NCBI GenBank assembly: GCA_009908925.1
Contig: JAAAOH010000236.1
Span: forward strand, 1 to 9,780
Direction of reading: 5' to 3'
Source of the DNA: Spirochaetota bacterium
GTDB lineage: Bacteria; Spirochaetota; Spirochaetia; DSM-27196; PWMO01
Length of the DNA stretch: 9,780 nucleotides
The position numbers were made by a program, and so were the translations under genes. Below are positions 1 through 6,562 of the stretch, one piece after another (positions within the stretch are counted from its first letter, which is position 1; each line of letters starts with the position of its first letter). Below the pieces are notes generated by a model. It was not told the origin of the DNA. It was given only the letters and a program-made list of their open reading frames with translations, and ran no database searches.

Positions 1-95
1 TTTCGCTTCTTCATGGCGATTCCGATGCATACAGCGGCACCGCCCCAGGTGAGAAGAAGCCCGAGAATCATGAAAATAACTGCTCCAGCAGACAT
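1..95 (-). CDS. MetS-like small subunit of NSS-family transporter (partial, C-terminus off the window)
   Basis: Reading leftward from an ATG at 95-93, the frame stays open to the window edge (31 full codons). The peptide starts MSAGAVIFMILGLLLTWGG, continues through a second short apolar stretch and reaches a basic end (AMKKRK). One N-terminal membrane helix with a Thr-Trp-Gly-Gly turn and a Lys/Arg-rich tail is the pattern of the MetS-type small subunits encoded next to bacterial NSS transporters (the Corynebacterium MetPS methionine/alanine importer type). It lies 21 nt downstream of the transporter gene on the same strand, with a strong Shine-Dalgarno at 104-110, so the two are probably co-transcribed. 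Known MetS proteins are only about 30-60 residues, so little is probably missing. Inferred role: membrane partner needed for transporter activity or stability. The stop codon is not seen. Confidence 0.8.
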   Translation of the reverse strand, partial: MSAGAVIFMILGLLLTWGGAAVCIGIAMKKR

Positions 96-103
96 AGTTT
101 TGT

Positions 104-110
104 CCTCCTT
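104..110 (-). promoter_or_regulatory. Shine-Dalgarno of the MetS-like small subunit
   Basis: The minus strand reads AAGGAGG here, 8 nt before the ATG at 95. This supports a real gene in an ORF short enough to be skipped by length-filtered gene callers. Confidence 0.75.
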
Positions 111-116
111 CTTCCG

Positions 117-1598
117 TTATTCCGAGAGCATCGACTCATCGGACCACTTCGCGCGGGAAATGGCGATGCCGATTATCACAGCGAGCGCCGCGACCAGCCA
201 ACCAAGAAGGATGACCTGCATCGTGGCGTAGCCGCCGTAGTTCTCGGTGAAGTTATTGATGAAGTTCTGGATGACGCTGATACCGAGAACGATCGGGGTG
301 ACGATCTTGATCATGAAGTTCCACCAGCCGCCGACCTGGAAGTCGGAGGTAGCGTTTGCATGCTCGCGAACGTCAGCCAGCTTGAACATGTAGCCGATGA
401 TGATGACCTCGGCCAGACCGGAGATCGCAACACCGAACTGGTTGATGAAGTAGTCGGCGATGTCGAGGATGTATAGCCCGCCACCGGTGGTATAGATCAG
501 ACTGATCACACCCGCGATGACCGTGTACCAGATAACCACCTTCTTGCGCGGTGCGTTCAGCTTATCGGAGAGCGAGCGCACGACGACCTCGTTGATCGAG
601 ATGAACGAGGACAGACCAGCGAAGGTCAGCGCGAGGAAGAAGAGCAGTCCGACGAGCACGCTCATGGTCGGCAGCTGGTTGATTGCCGCCGGGATGGTCG
701 CGAACGCCAGGAACACACCGGAGAGGTTGTCCGGAAGCTCTCCGCCCGCCTGGTTCATGAGGTAACCGACGATGCTGAATACTGCAATACCGGCGACGAT
801 GCTGAAGCCGGAGTTCAGGAGTGCGGTCATGAACCCGTTGTTGACGATGTCTGCGTCATCGGGCAGGTAGCTCGAGTAGGTGATCATGATCGCGAAGGCG
901 ATACTCAGGGTGAAGAAGATCTGCCCGTATGCAGCAACCCAGACACCGGCATCCATTATCTGTGAAAAGTCCGGTCGGAACAGCATCTCGAGGCCGTCCG
1001 CAGCGCCCGGAAGGGTAAGGCCGCGAACGAGGATGATGAGCAGCATGAAGATGAGCAGCGGCATGAAGATCTTGTTTGCCCGCTCGATACCATTCTTGAC
1101 GCCGGCGTAGAGCGCCACGAAGCTCACCAGCCATGCGACGACCACGGTCGCGACGATCGACCAGTTCATTCCACCGAGCTGGAAGGGACCGTCCGTAAGT
1201 CCGAGGAACTCACCGACGAAGAAGTTGACCGGTTCGCCCGACCACGCTAGCGTGAACGAGAAAAAGAAATAGTTGATTGCCCAGCCAATGATGACCACGT
1301 AGTAGCTGGCGATGACGAACGATATGAGCGCCTGCCACCAGCCGAGCCACTCGAACTTACGGTTCATCTTGGCGAACGTAAGAGGGGCTCCTCCTTTCAT
1401 CTTGTGACCCATCGAGAATTCCATGATGATGATGGGAATTCCCGCGGTGATCAGGGCGATGAAGTACGGAATGAGGAATGCGCCTCCTCCGTTGTCAAAT
1501 GCCTGATAGGGAAACCGCCAAATGTTTCCAAGCCCAATGGCGGAACCTACGGCAGCAAGGATGAATCCTACCCTGCTTCCCCACTGTTCCTTTTGCAT
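117..1598 (-). CDS. Sodium-dependent transporter, neurotransmitter:sodium symporter (NSS/SLC6) family
   Basis: A 493-residue inner-membrane protein of the LeuT-fold NSS family, which uses the sodium gradient to import amino acids or related amines. TM1 carries the family signature GSAIGLGNIWRFP (residues 18-30) followed by NGGGAFLIPY in the TM1-TM2 region. Ala20 and Asn25 match the LeuT residues (Ala22, Asn27) that bind sodium. About 12 hydrophobic segments can be counted. The MQKEQWGSR start at 1598 was chosen over a longer frame reaching 1760 because AAGGAGG (1607-1613) lies 8 nt upstream, homologues begin just before GSRVGF, and the longer frame runs through the promoter. The substrate cannot be read from sequence; the MetS-like partner gene downstream suggests a methionine/alanine-type or other neutral amino acid substrate. 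Family assignment is very secure, substrate is inference. Confidence 0.95.
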   Translation of the reverse strand: MQKEQWGSRVGFILAAVGSAIGLGNIWRFPYQAFDNGGGAFLIPYFIALITAGIPIIIMEFSMGHKMKGGAPLTFAKMNRKFEWLGWWQALISFVIASYYVVIIGWAINYFFFSFTLAWSGEPVNFFVGEFLGLTDGPFQLGGMNWSIVATVVVAWLVSFVALYAGVKNGIERANKIFMPLLIFMLLIILVRGLTLPGAADGLEMLFRPDFSQIMDAGVWVAAYGQIFFTLSIAFAIMITYSSYLPDDADIVNNGFMTALLNSGFSIVAGIAVFSIVGYLMNQAGGELPDNLSGVFLAFATIPAAINQLPTMSVLVGLLFFLALTFAGLSSFISINEVVVRSLSDKLNAPRKKVVIWYTVIAGVISLIYTTGGGLYILDIADYFINQFGVAISGLAEVIIIGYMFKLADVREHANATSDFQVGGWWNFMIKIVTPIVLGISVIQNFINNFTENYGGYATMQVILLGWLVAALAVIIGIAISRAKWSDESMLSE

Positions 1599-1606
1599 TA
1601 CTGCTT

Positions 1607-1613
1607 CCTCCTT
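1607..1613 (-). promoter_or_regulatory. Shine-Dalgarno fixing the NSS transporter start
   Basis: AAGGAGG on the minus strand, 8 nt from the ATG at 1598. It decides against the upstream in-frame starts near 1760. Confidence 0.8.
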
Positions 1614-1647
1614 GAAATCTGCGGAGATTATGTGGATGGCTCCTTTC

Positions 1648-1676
1648 TTTATGGCAGTCCGGCAATCCTTTGTCAA
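1648..1676 (-). promoter_or_regulatory. Sigma-70-type promoter of the NSS transporter operon
   Basis: On the minus strand a perfect -35 TTGACA (1676-1671), a 17-nt spacer and a -10 CATAAA (1653-1648, 4 of 6 matches) precede the transporter. Transcription would begin near 1641, giving a 5' leader of about 43 nt that contains the Shine-Dalgarno. A short A/T-rich tract lies just upstream of the -35 and could act as an UP element. Confidence 0.6.
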
Positions 1677-1706
1677 GTTTTTTTCGTTTTTGCTAATAAC
1701 GCAGGG

Positions 1707-1735
1707 TTGCCGAGGCGCGAGAACGGTTGTATAGG
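1707..1735 (+). promoter_or_regulatory. Possible promoter of the metallophosphoesterase gene
   Basis: TTGCCG (1707-1712), a 17-nt spacer and TATAGG (1730-1735) lie in the gap divergent from the transporter. Each hexamer matches consensus at 4 of 6 positions. Predicted transcription start is near 1742, only about 5 nt before the ATG at 1747, so the message would have almost no leader. Confidence 0.3.
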
Positions 1736-1746
1736 TTGATACACGG

Positions 1747-2391
1747 ATGGCGGCGCACATTCCTCAACGGCTCATGCACACGCTTCTCGGGCTCGTCAAT
1801 CGGCCCTACCTTTCCTCCGCTCTCGCACGAGCGAAGCGACCGCTCATCGTCCACATAAGCGACACGCCCCGGATGAGTTACCGCTTCGTGTATCGAGTCG
1901 CGCGGCTTCTTCGCCCGGAGTATCTGATACATACCGGTGACATCGTGGACGACATAAAGCTCGAGAATCGCCCCGGGGAGATCGATGCCTACAGAAACGT
2001 GGTGGCCGGGTTCCTGTCCCGGCTCGAGGCGACGCCGGCAGGGGCCATCTACCTCGTTCCGGGAAACCACGATGTGCGCGCGATCCTCGAGAGCAGCAGC
2101 CGCCGGGCAGTGACGGTGCCGGAGGGCGCGAGGCTTCATCTCGCAGGGCTCAACATTTCGGTGTCCCACCATTACGATCCGACTGCCACCGGAGGCCTCG
2201 CGGACAGCGACTTCTACCTCTACGGTCATACCCCTTCGCCTGACCATCATCGGCAGGACAACACGCAGTGCCTCAACGGCATTTCCACGGTGACGGTCAT
2301 CGAGGTTCCCTCGAGACGCCTGCACATGTTGCCCTATCCGGCGGGCACCGATAGTGTGAGAAAGCTGCTTCTGCTCAAGCCCGGATTGTAG
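1747..2391 (+). CDS. Calcineurin-like (YfcE/MJ0936-type) metallophosphoesterase
   Basis: A 214-residue protein with the order of metal-binding motifs of small bacterial metallophosphoesterases: HISDTP (36-41), HTGDIVDD (62-69, the GDxxD block), PGNHD (105-109), SHH (140-142) and YGHT (159-162). Such enzymes hold two metal ions and hydrolyse phosphomono- or diesters in the cytoplasm; the substrate here is unknown. Odd point: the first motif, normally Asp-x-His, reads Asp-Thr-Pro, so one usual metal ligand is absent. No signal peptide or membrane segment is visible, although residues before about 30 extend past the usual fold start. The ATG at 1747 has no clear Shine-Dalgarno; an internal ATG at 1774 is an alternative start without a better ribosome-binding site. 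Divergent from the transporter; the gene after the 84-nt gap may be co-transcribed. Confidence 0.85.
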   Translation: MAAHIPQRLMHTLLGLVNRPYLSSALARAKRPLIVHISDTPRMSYRFVYRVARLLRPEYLIHTGDIVDDIKLENRPGEIDAYRNVVAGFLSRLEATPAGAIYLVPGNHDVRAILESSSRRAVTVPEGARLHLAGLNISVSHHYDPTATGGLADSDFYLYGHTPSPDHHRQDNTQCLNGISTVTVIEVPSRRLHMLPYPAGTDSVRKLLLLKPGL

Positions 2392-2428
2392 CGGCGCCCG
2401 GCGTCCACGGACCGCGGCCCGCGTGGTA

Positions 2429-2460
2429 CCGGCGCCCCGGCGCCCCGGCACCCCGGCATC
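2429..2460. repeat. Four-copy 8-bp GC-rich tandem repeat
   Basis: The gap before the next gene holds CCGGCGCC, CCGGCGCC, CCGGCACC and CCGGCATC head to tail (2429-2436, 2437-2444, 2445-2452, 2453-2460), the last two with one and two changes. It ends two bases before the Shine-Dalgarno of the downstream gene, so copy-number change would alter the leader but not the reading frame. Confidence 0.8.
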
Positions 2461-2461
2461 C

Positions 2462-2470
2462 GGGAGGAGG
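2462..2470 (+). promoter_or_regulatory. Shine-Dalgarno that decides the start of the 2476 gene
   Basis: GGGAGGAGG ends 5 nt before the GTG at 2476. A longer frame could open at the GTG at 2470, but there the purine tract would abut or overlap the start codon, so 2476 is preferred. Confidence 0.65.
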
Positions 2471-2475
2471 TGTTA

Positions 2476-3465
2476 GTGATATTCATTCGGAACGGCCCCC
2501 GGTTTCTCTTTGTGCGAACGGACTCCCGACAGGAGGTCGAGCGTCACGCTGTGGAGCGCTTCAGCGCAGTTCACTATGCCTTCAACGATGCGCTCGCGCG
2601 CGCGCAGGAGAACACCACGATCCTGTTTCTCACGCGCCCGGGACTGACGCAGACGAGAGCCGCGGACGCCGAGTCGGTTATGCTCGTCCCCGTGGCCTCC
2701 TCCGTATTTCTGGCCTCTCTGTTCAATCACGGGCTGACCGGCAGGGTGGAGAGCGTGCACCTCGGCCCCGGTATGATACTGCTGCGGGTGGTGGGGGACG
2801 GCGCCCAGACGCTCGAGGAGCTCGAGCGCCGTTACGACGGTGTCCGGGCCGACTTCGAAGGGGCGATCGAGGCGGGCGAGTCGGAAGACACGTTCGTGAG
2901 TCTCTCGAATCAGCCGATCAACAGAGTCGTCGACACCACAGCGCTCCCCCAGCCCCAGGTTCTCATCCATCGCCCGGCGCACGAGCTCTACAGCGAGCTG
3001 CGCAACCAGGGCGTGCATTTCATCACTCAGAGCCTCGATCGGCAGGAGTGGTACGAGGTGCGCATCAACATCTACGACGCCTCGGCGAAGTACGAGGAGC
3101 ACTATGATCGGTTGGTGCTTGCGCTCTCGGACCTCAACATCGGCATGATTCTCGGCGAATCGTGGACGCGCGACCATGCCCTTGCGCTCTTCTCGGTCCT
3201 CGCATATCAGGTTCGCCTCTTCACCCTGACCGAGCCCATCAACGTGAAGCGCATTCTCATGGGACTGGAGGCAAACGACGAGGGCAAGCGCTTCGTCGAT
3301 ATGGACCTCTACTACCGAAACCGGAAAATAAGCAAGTCCGACAAAGGCGTTCGAACACCGAAAACCGAGGGACGGCCGGATCTCCGACGGGAGCTCCTCG
3401 GCCGTCTGACCTCCGATGCCGTGCGGGAGTTGCGGCAGATCGAGGCAGAACTCGCCCGGGAGTGA
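2476..3465 (+). CDS. Conserved-looking protein of unknown function, 329 aa
   Basis: I do not recognise this protein. From the GTG at 2476 it begins MIFIRNGPRFLFVRTDSRQE and has no signal peptide or convincing membrane segment, so it is probably cytoplasmic. The N-terminal half alternates beta-like stretches (ILFLTRP; VMLVPVASSVFLASLF; GMILLRVVG) with helices. The middle is acidic. The C-terminal half has helix-forming stretches with aromatic residues (EWYEVRINIYDASAKYEEHYDR is one such region near residue 190), then a basic segment (YYRNRKISKSDKGVRTPK, about 277-294) and a charged amphipathic C-terminal helix. Codon use looks like its neighbours and the frame is uninterrupted over nearly 1 kb, so coding is secure. 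It follows the phosphoesterase by 84 nt and precedes the protease by 81 nt; neither neighbour gives a clear functional clue. Confidence 0.8.
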   Translation: MIFIRNGPRFLFVRTDSRQEVERHAVERFSAVHYAFNDALARAQENTTILFLTRPGLTQTRAADAESVMLVPVASSVFLASLFNHGLTGRVESVHLGPGMILLRVVGDGAQTLEELERRYDGVRADFEGAIEAGESEDTFVSLSNQPINRVVDTTALPQPQVLIHRPAHELYSELRNQGVHFITQSLDRQEWYEVRINIYDASAKYEEHYDRLVLALSDLNIGMILGESWTRDHALALFSVLAYQVRLFTLTEPINVKRILMGLEANDEGKRFVDMDLYYRNRKISKSDKGVRTPKTEGRPDLRRELLGRLTSDAVRELRQIEAELARE

Positions 3466-3507
3466 TCGCCGGGGCGCGCGCCTGATGAAAGAATTGCTGT
3501 CTGTCGT

Positions 3508-3513
3508 TATATT
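3508..3513 (+). promoter_or_regulatory. Possible -10 element of the ctp-rsmE operon
   Basis: TATATT matches 5 of 6 positions of a sigma-70 -10 box and lies 33 nt before the protease ATG, giving a leader of roughly 27 nt that includes the Shine-Dalgarno. No matching -35 is found at 16-18 nt, so this is tentative. Confidence 0.25.
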
Positions 3514-3536
3514 AGTCGTACATGACGAACCGCATT

Positions 3537-3542
3537 GGAGAG
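3537..3542 (+). promoter_or_regulatory. Shine-Dalgarno deciding the protease start
   Basis: GGAGAG lies 4 nt before the ATG at 3547. It argues against the upstream in-frame TTG at 3535, which would overlap this site. Confidence 0.6.
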
Positions 3543-3546
3543 AACC

Positions 3547-4971
3547 ATGAGCGAAGATAACGACAAGCTGCACCGCCGCGAGCGACTGGTATGGCTCGGC
3601 GTAACGGCTGCACTTGTCATAACCCTGCTGGTAGTGATCGTTCCGGCCGCCGCATTCGGCCAGTCGAGCTCGAGCGAGCAGGACCGCCTGCTGGACATGT
3701 TCGAGCAGGTGTTCCGATTTGTGCAGAACAACTACGTCGACGAGGTGGAGGCCCAGAAGCTGATCGAGGGTGCCCTCGAGGGTATGTTCGACAGCCTCGA
3801 CGACCCGCATTCGGCATACCTGTCAATGGAAGAGATGCGTGATCTCTCGGACACGACGCAGGGAGAGTTCGGCGGTGTGGGGATGTATATCTCGAAACAG
3901 TCGGTTCCCGAGGACAGCCGCGAGCCCGCCTACGTGGAGGTGATCTCACCGATCGAGAGCACGCCGGCGGATCGTGCGGGGCTGCGGTCCGGCGACCTCA
4001 TCATCGCCATAGAGGGCGAGACGACCGAAGACCTCAGTATCGACGAGGTGGTCGCACAGTTGCGCGGAAGTCCGGGAAGCAAGGTCGAGATAACCATCCG
4101 GCGCGGGGAAAGCCGCAGTTTCGATGTCTCCCTCACCCGCGAGAATATCGAGGTGCCGACGGTACGCCATGCGATGATTCCCGAGAACATCGGCTACATC
4201 CGCATCATTCAGTTCACGCCCTACACCGACGATCGCGTGACGGAGTCGGTCAAGGAGTTCGAGAACGAGGGCTACGAGTCGCTCATCATCGACTTGAGGA
4301 GAAACCCCGGTGGATTGCTTCCTGCGGTGGTGGATACCGCGGATCTCTTCTTCTCGGATGGTCTGGTCGTCGGCACGCGCGGGCGCAGCCCCGGGGAGAA
4401 CCAACGCTTCACCGCCGACAACGGGGTGGACGTGCCGCGTGAGATGCCAGTCGTCGTCTTGATCGACGAAGGCTCGGCGTCTGCCTCGGAGATTCTCGCC
4501 GGTGCACTGAAAGACCGCGACCGCGCCTATCTCATCGGCGAGACGACCTACGGCAAGGGTTCGGTGCAGCAGGTACGGCGCATCACCACGGGGGGCTTCC
4601 GTCTGACGATGTCGCGTTACTACACTCCCAGCGGCGACTACATCGAGAAGAAGGGTATAGAGCCCGACCTGGTGGTGAAGGATCCCGAGCTCAGTGACGA
4701 GGACCTTGATTCCCTTGCGCGCCTGCAGGAGCAGGGTCTCGTGGAGGAGTTCGTCAGCGAGTACCCCTCGCCGACAGCCTCACAGATAAGTTCCTTTATC
4801 GAGAGACTTCGTGAGCAGGACATTACGCTTTCCGAGCGGCGTATCCGAAAACTTGTCCGGGACGAGGTGCATCAGGTAAACGATGTCACCCAGGTCTACG
4901 ATCTGGAGTTCGATATCGTGCTGCAGCGCGCAGTCGACATGCTGCGAGAGGGTGAGATACCGGTGCAGTAA
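3547..4971 (+). CDS. S41-family C-terminal processing peptidase (CtpA/Prc type), membrane-anchored
   Basis: A 474-residue serine protease that trims or degrades envelope proteins from their C-termini. After a short basic N-terminus, residues about 15-38 form an uncleaved signal anchor or a signal peptide ending near AAAFGQ, placing the enzyme outside the cytoplasmic membrane. An N-terminal helical domain (45-105, with DDPHSAYL at 85-92) leads into a PDZ domain (about 127-187, RAGLRSGDLIIAIEG) for substrate recognition. The peptidase core follows: GYIRI near 216, the DLRRNPGGLL block (249-258) typical of S41, the nucleophile region EGSASASE (308-315, Ser312 predicted) and TYGKGSVQ (334-341, Lys337), 25 residues apart as in E. 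coli Prc. The C-terminal 90 residues are charged and helical. Length is normal for the CtpA group. It leads an operon with rsmE, 8 nt downstream. Confidence 0.95.
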   Translation: MSEDNDKLHRRERLVWLGVTAALVITLLVVIVPAAAFGQSSSSEQDRLLDMFEQVFRFVQNNYVDEVEAQKLIEGALEGMFDSLDDPHSAYLSMEEMRDLSDTTQGEFGGVGMYISKQSVPEDSREPAYVEVISPIESTPADRAGLRSGDLIIAIEGETTEDLSIDEVVAQLRGSPGSKVEITIRRGESRSFDVSLTRENIEVPTVRHAMIPENIGYIRIIQFTPYTDDRVTESVKEFENEGYESLIIDLRRNPGGLLPAVVDTADLFFSDGLVVGTRGRSPGENQRFTADNGVDVPREMPVVVLIDEGSASASEILAGALKDRDRAYLIGETTYGKGSVQQVRRITTGGFRLTMSRYYTPSGDYIEKKGIEPDLVVKDPELSDEDLDSLARLQEQGLVEEFVSEYPSPTASQISSFIERLREQDITLSERRIRKLVRDEVHQVNDVTQVYDLEFDIVLQRAVDMLREGEIPVQ

Positions 4972-4979
4972 CGGCAGAT

Positions 4980-5810
4980 ATGAAGCAGTTCGTACTTCCC
5001 GCCACCTATGCGGGGGAGAGCGAGCTTACGGTTTCGGGGCGGGATTATCATTACCTGCACCGTGTTCGCCGATTCTCCGAAGGTGACACATTCCGGGGGC
5101 GCTCCCGTGACGGGGTGCCGTACCAGCTCACTGTCGCCGAGGTGGGCCCGAACAGCATGCGGCTGCTCGCGCGCCCCGCGACGCGCAACCCCGAGGCGCC
5201 ACCCGACGCCAAGGCGGGGCGGACTGATTCCATCGCCGGGCCTGCTGGTGGTGGTACAGTGGCAGGTGGGGCCGCGGCCCCGGACATCGTGCTATACCAG
5301 TGCCTCCCCAAGGCGCGCAAGCTCGATCAGATCGTGCGGCAGACGGTGGAGGCCGGCGTGACCCGGATCGTTCCGGTGGCGAGCCGTCGCGCGGTGAAAC
5401 GGCTCGACGCCGGGGAGCGATCGGAGGGCAAGCTCGCGCGCTGGCGGCGCATTGCCGAGGAGGCGGTGCAGCAGAGCGGTCGATCCACCGTGCCGGCGGT
5501 CGAGCCGGTGCGCGATTTGCCGGAGCTCCCGCCTGTCGGAGCCGCGGATTCCGAAGTGGGGCTCCTGTTTTACGAGAAAGCTCTTGCAGACCACGGCATT
5601 GGCAGCTATCTTAGTGCCGGTCCGCGACGAGTCGCCATCGTCATCGGACCGGAAGGCGGATTGTCGGATGACGAGGTAGACATCCTCGACCGCCGCGGCT
5701 TCAATTCTGTATCGCTTGGACCGAACGTACTTCGCACCGAGACAGCGGCAATCTATGCCATCGCCGCGGTGCAATCGGTCTATCGGGAGCTCGTAGCGTG
5801 GAAACAGTAG
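4980..5810 (+). CDS. rsmE: 16S rRNA (uracil(1498)-N3)-methyltransferase RsmE
   Basis: A 276-residue SPOUT-class enzyme that methylates N3 of U1498 in helix 44 of 16S rRNA using S-adenosylmethionine. The N-terminal PUA-like RNA-binding domain (about 1-65) begins MKQFVLPA and has the YHYLHRVRR segment. The SPOUT domain (about 101-276) has KARKLDQIVRQTVEAGV (111-127), the RWxxIxxEAxxQSxR segment (155-168), and the knot motifs IGPEGG (222-227) and LGPNVLRTETA (246-256) that bind the cofactor. A linker of about 35 residues rich in Ala, Gly and Pro (roughly 66-100) separates the domains and accounts for the length above the usual 240-250. The ATG lies 8 nt after the protease stop with no strong Shine-Dalgarno, so translation is probably coupled. 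The next gene overlaps its 3' end by 13 nt. Confidence 0.95.
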   Translation: MKQFVLPATYAGESELTVSGRDYHYLHRVRRFSEGDTFRGRSRDGVPYQLTVAEVGPNSMRLLARPATRNPEAPPDAKAGRTDSIAGPAGGGTVAGGAAAPDIVLYQCLPKARKLDQIVRQTVEAGVTRIVPVASRRAVKRLDAGERSEGKLARWRRIAEEAVQQSGRSTVPAVEPVRDLPELPPVGAADSEVGLLFYEKALADHGIGSYLSAGPRRVAIVIGPEGGLSDDEVDILDRRGFNSVSLGPNVLRTETAAIYAIAAVQSVYRELVAWKQ

Positions 5811-6559
5811 CAAATCCGGAGCGTGTGCGCCGCATTCGCGTAGTCGGTGTTCCCGTGGATGTCATATCCGCCGAGCATCTCGACGATATCGTCGGGGCCA
5901 TGCTGTCGGAGCCCGGGCAGGATCAGCTGGTGTTTCTGACGCTCCGCGACCTCATGCGGGCACGGCGCAACGCGGAGTACCGGCGGCTGGTGCAGAACGC
6001 CCGGCTGATCATTCCGACAACCCCGGGGATTGTTCGCGGCGCCCGGTTTCTCGGCCATGGGGAGCCTACGCGCTACGAGCCGTTCAACTTCGTCATTCGC
6101 CTTCTCGGTATCCTCGAGAAGAAGTCCGCCTCGCTTTACCTCTTCGGTCTCGGTCGCCGCTACCTCCTGCAGGTGGAGCAGAACCTGCGGGAGACCTTCC
6201 CCGGCCTGCGGCTGGTGGGAAGATACCCCGGGTACTACCCACGGGGTCTCGAAGACGACATCATCACCGCCATCAAAAAGGCCTCCCCGAGCATGCTCCT
6301 GGTAGGCCCGGGGGTGCCCCGCGGTGAGCGCTGGATACAGCGACACAAGGCGTTACTCAACAACGGGCTTTACCTTGCAGCACCCGAGGTCTTGGAAATC
6401 TTCGCCGACCGGAGAGCGCGACAGAAAGATACCGGTTTCGCGGCGCTCGCCCGCAGCGTCGGCCACAGCCTTACTCACCCCTGGCGGCTGACGCGCGTAT
6501 TGACGTACCTCTGGTATGGAATTCTGCTGATCATCTACCGCATCTTCAAGCTGCGCTGA
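5798..6559 (+). CDS. Divergent WecG/TagA/CpsF-family glycosyltransferase homologue
   Basis: A 253-residue protein related to the WecG/TagA/CpsF (GT26) glycosyltransferases, which add a sugar, often N-acetylmannosamine or its uronic acid, to lipid-linked intermediates for teichoic acid, enterobacterial common antigen or capsule. Visible family features are the early VxxVPVDVISAEHL segment (15-28), NARLIIP (67-73), LYLFGLGRRYL (113-123), FPGLRLVGRYPGYY (134-147) and LLVGPGVPRGERWI (167-180), the counterpart of the G-x-P-x-x-E-x-W motif. Two departures: the usual P-D-G with its essential Asp reads PTTPG (73-77), and the region after 192 does not match the usual Gly-rich block. The C-terminus has a hydrophobic segment (TYLWYGILLIIYRIF, 236-250) and basic end, suggesting membrane attachment. 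The GTG start overlaps rsmE by 13 nt, implying coupling. Family membership is fairly secure; activity is uncertain. Confidence 0.8.
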   Translation: METVANPERVRRIRVVGVPVDVISAEHLDDIVGAMLSEPGQDQLVFLTLRDLMRARRNAEYRRLVQNARLIIPTTPGIVRGARFLGHGEPTRYEPFNFVIRLLGILEKKSASLYLFGLGRRYLLQVEQNLRETFPGLRLVGRYPGYYPRGLEDDIITAIKKASPSMLLVGPGVPRGERWIQRHKALLNNGLYLAAPEVLEIFADRRARQKDTGFAALARSVGHSLTHPWRLTRVLTYLWYGILLIIYRIFKLR

Positions 6560-6562
6560 ACG

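Noticed and set aside
1599..1760. N-terminal extension of the NSS transporter to 1760
   Set aside because: The extra 54 residues are encoded across the transporter's own promoter and ribosome-binding site and have no counterpart in the family.
2392..2428. Possible intrinsic terminator after the metallophosphoesterase
   Set aside because: CCACG (2405-2409) and CGTGG (2422-2426) could form a 5-bp stem, but there is no T-tract and the stem is short.
1693..2451. Minus-strand open frame of 252 codons opposite the metallophosphoesterase
   Set aside because: Arg-rich composition typical of an antisense shadow, no Shine-Dalgarno, and the plus-strand frame has all but one residue of the phosphoesterase metal-binding motifs.
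2473..3810. Minus-strand open frame of 445 codons opposite the unknown protein and the protease start
   Set aside because: Its translation is rich in His, Arg, Glu and Leu without any recognisable motif, and it lies opposite a well-supported gene and across the start of the Ctp protease. Long antisense frames are common in GC-rich DNA.
5780..6346. Minus-strand open frame of 188 codons opposite the WecG-like gene
   Set aside because: No motif or ribosome-binding site; the plus strand has family motifs and operon spacing.
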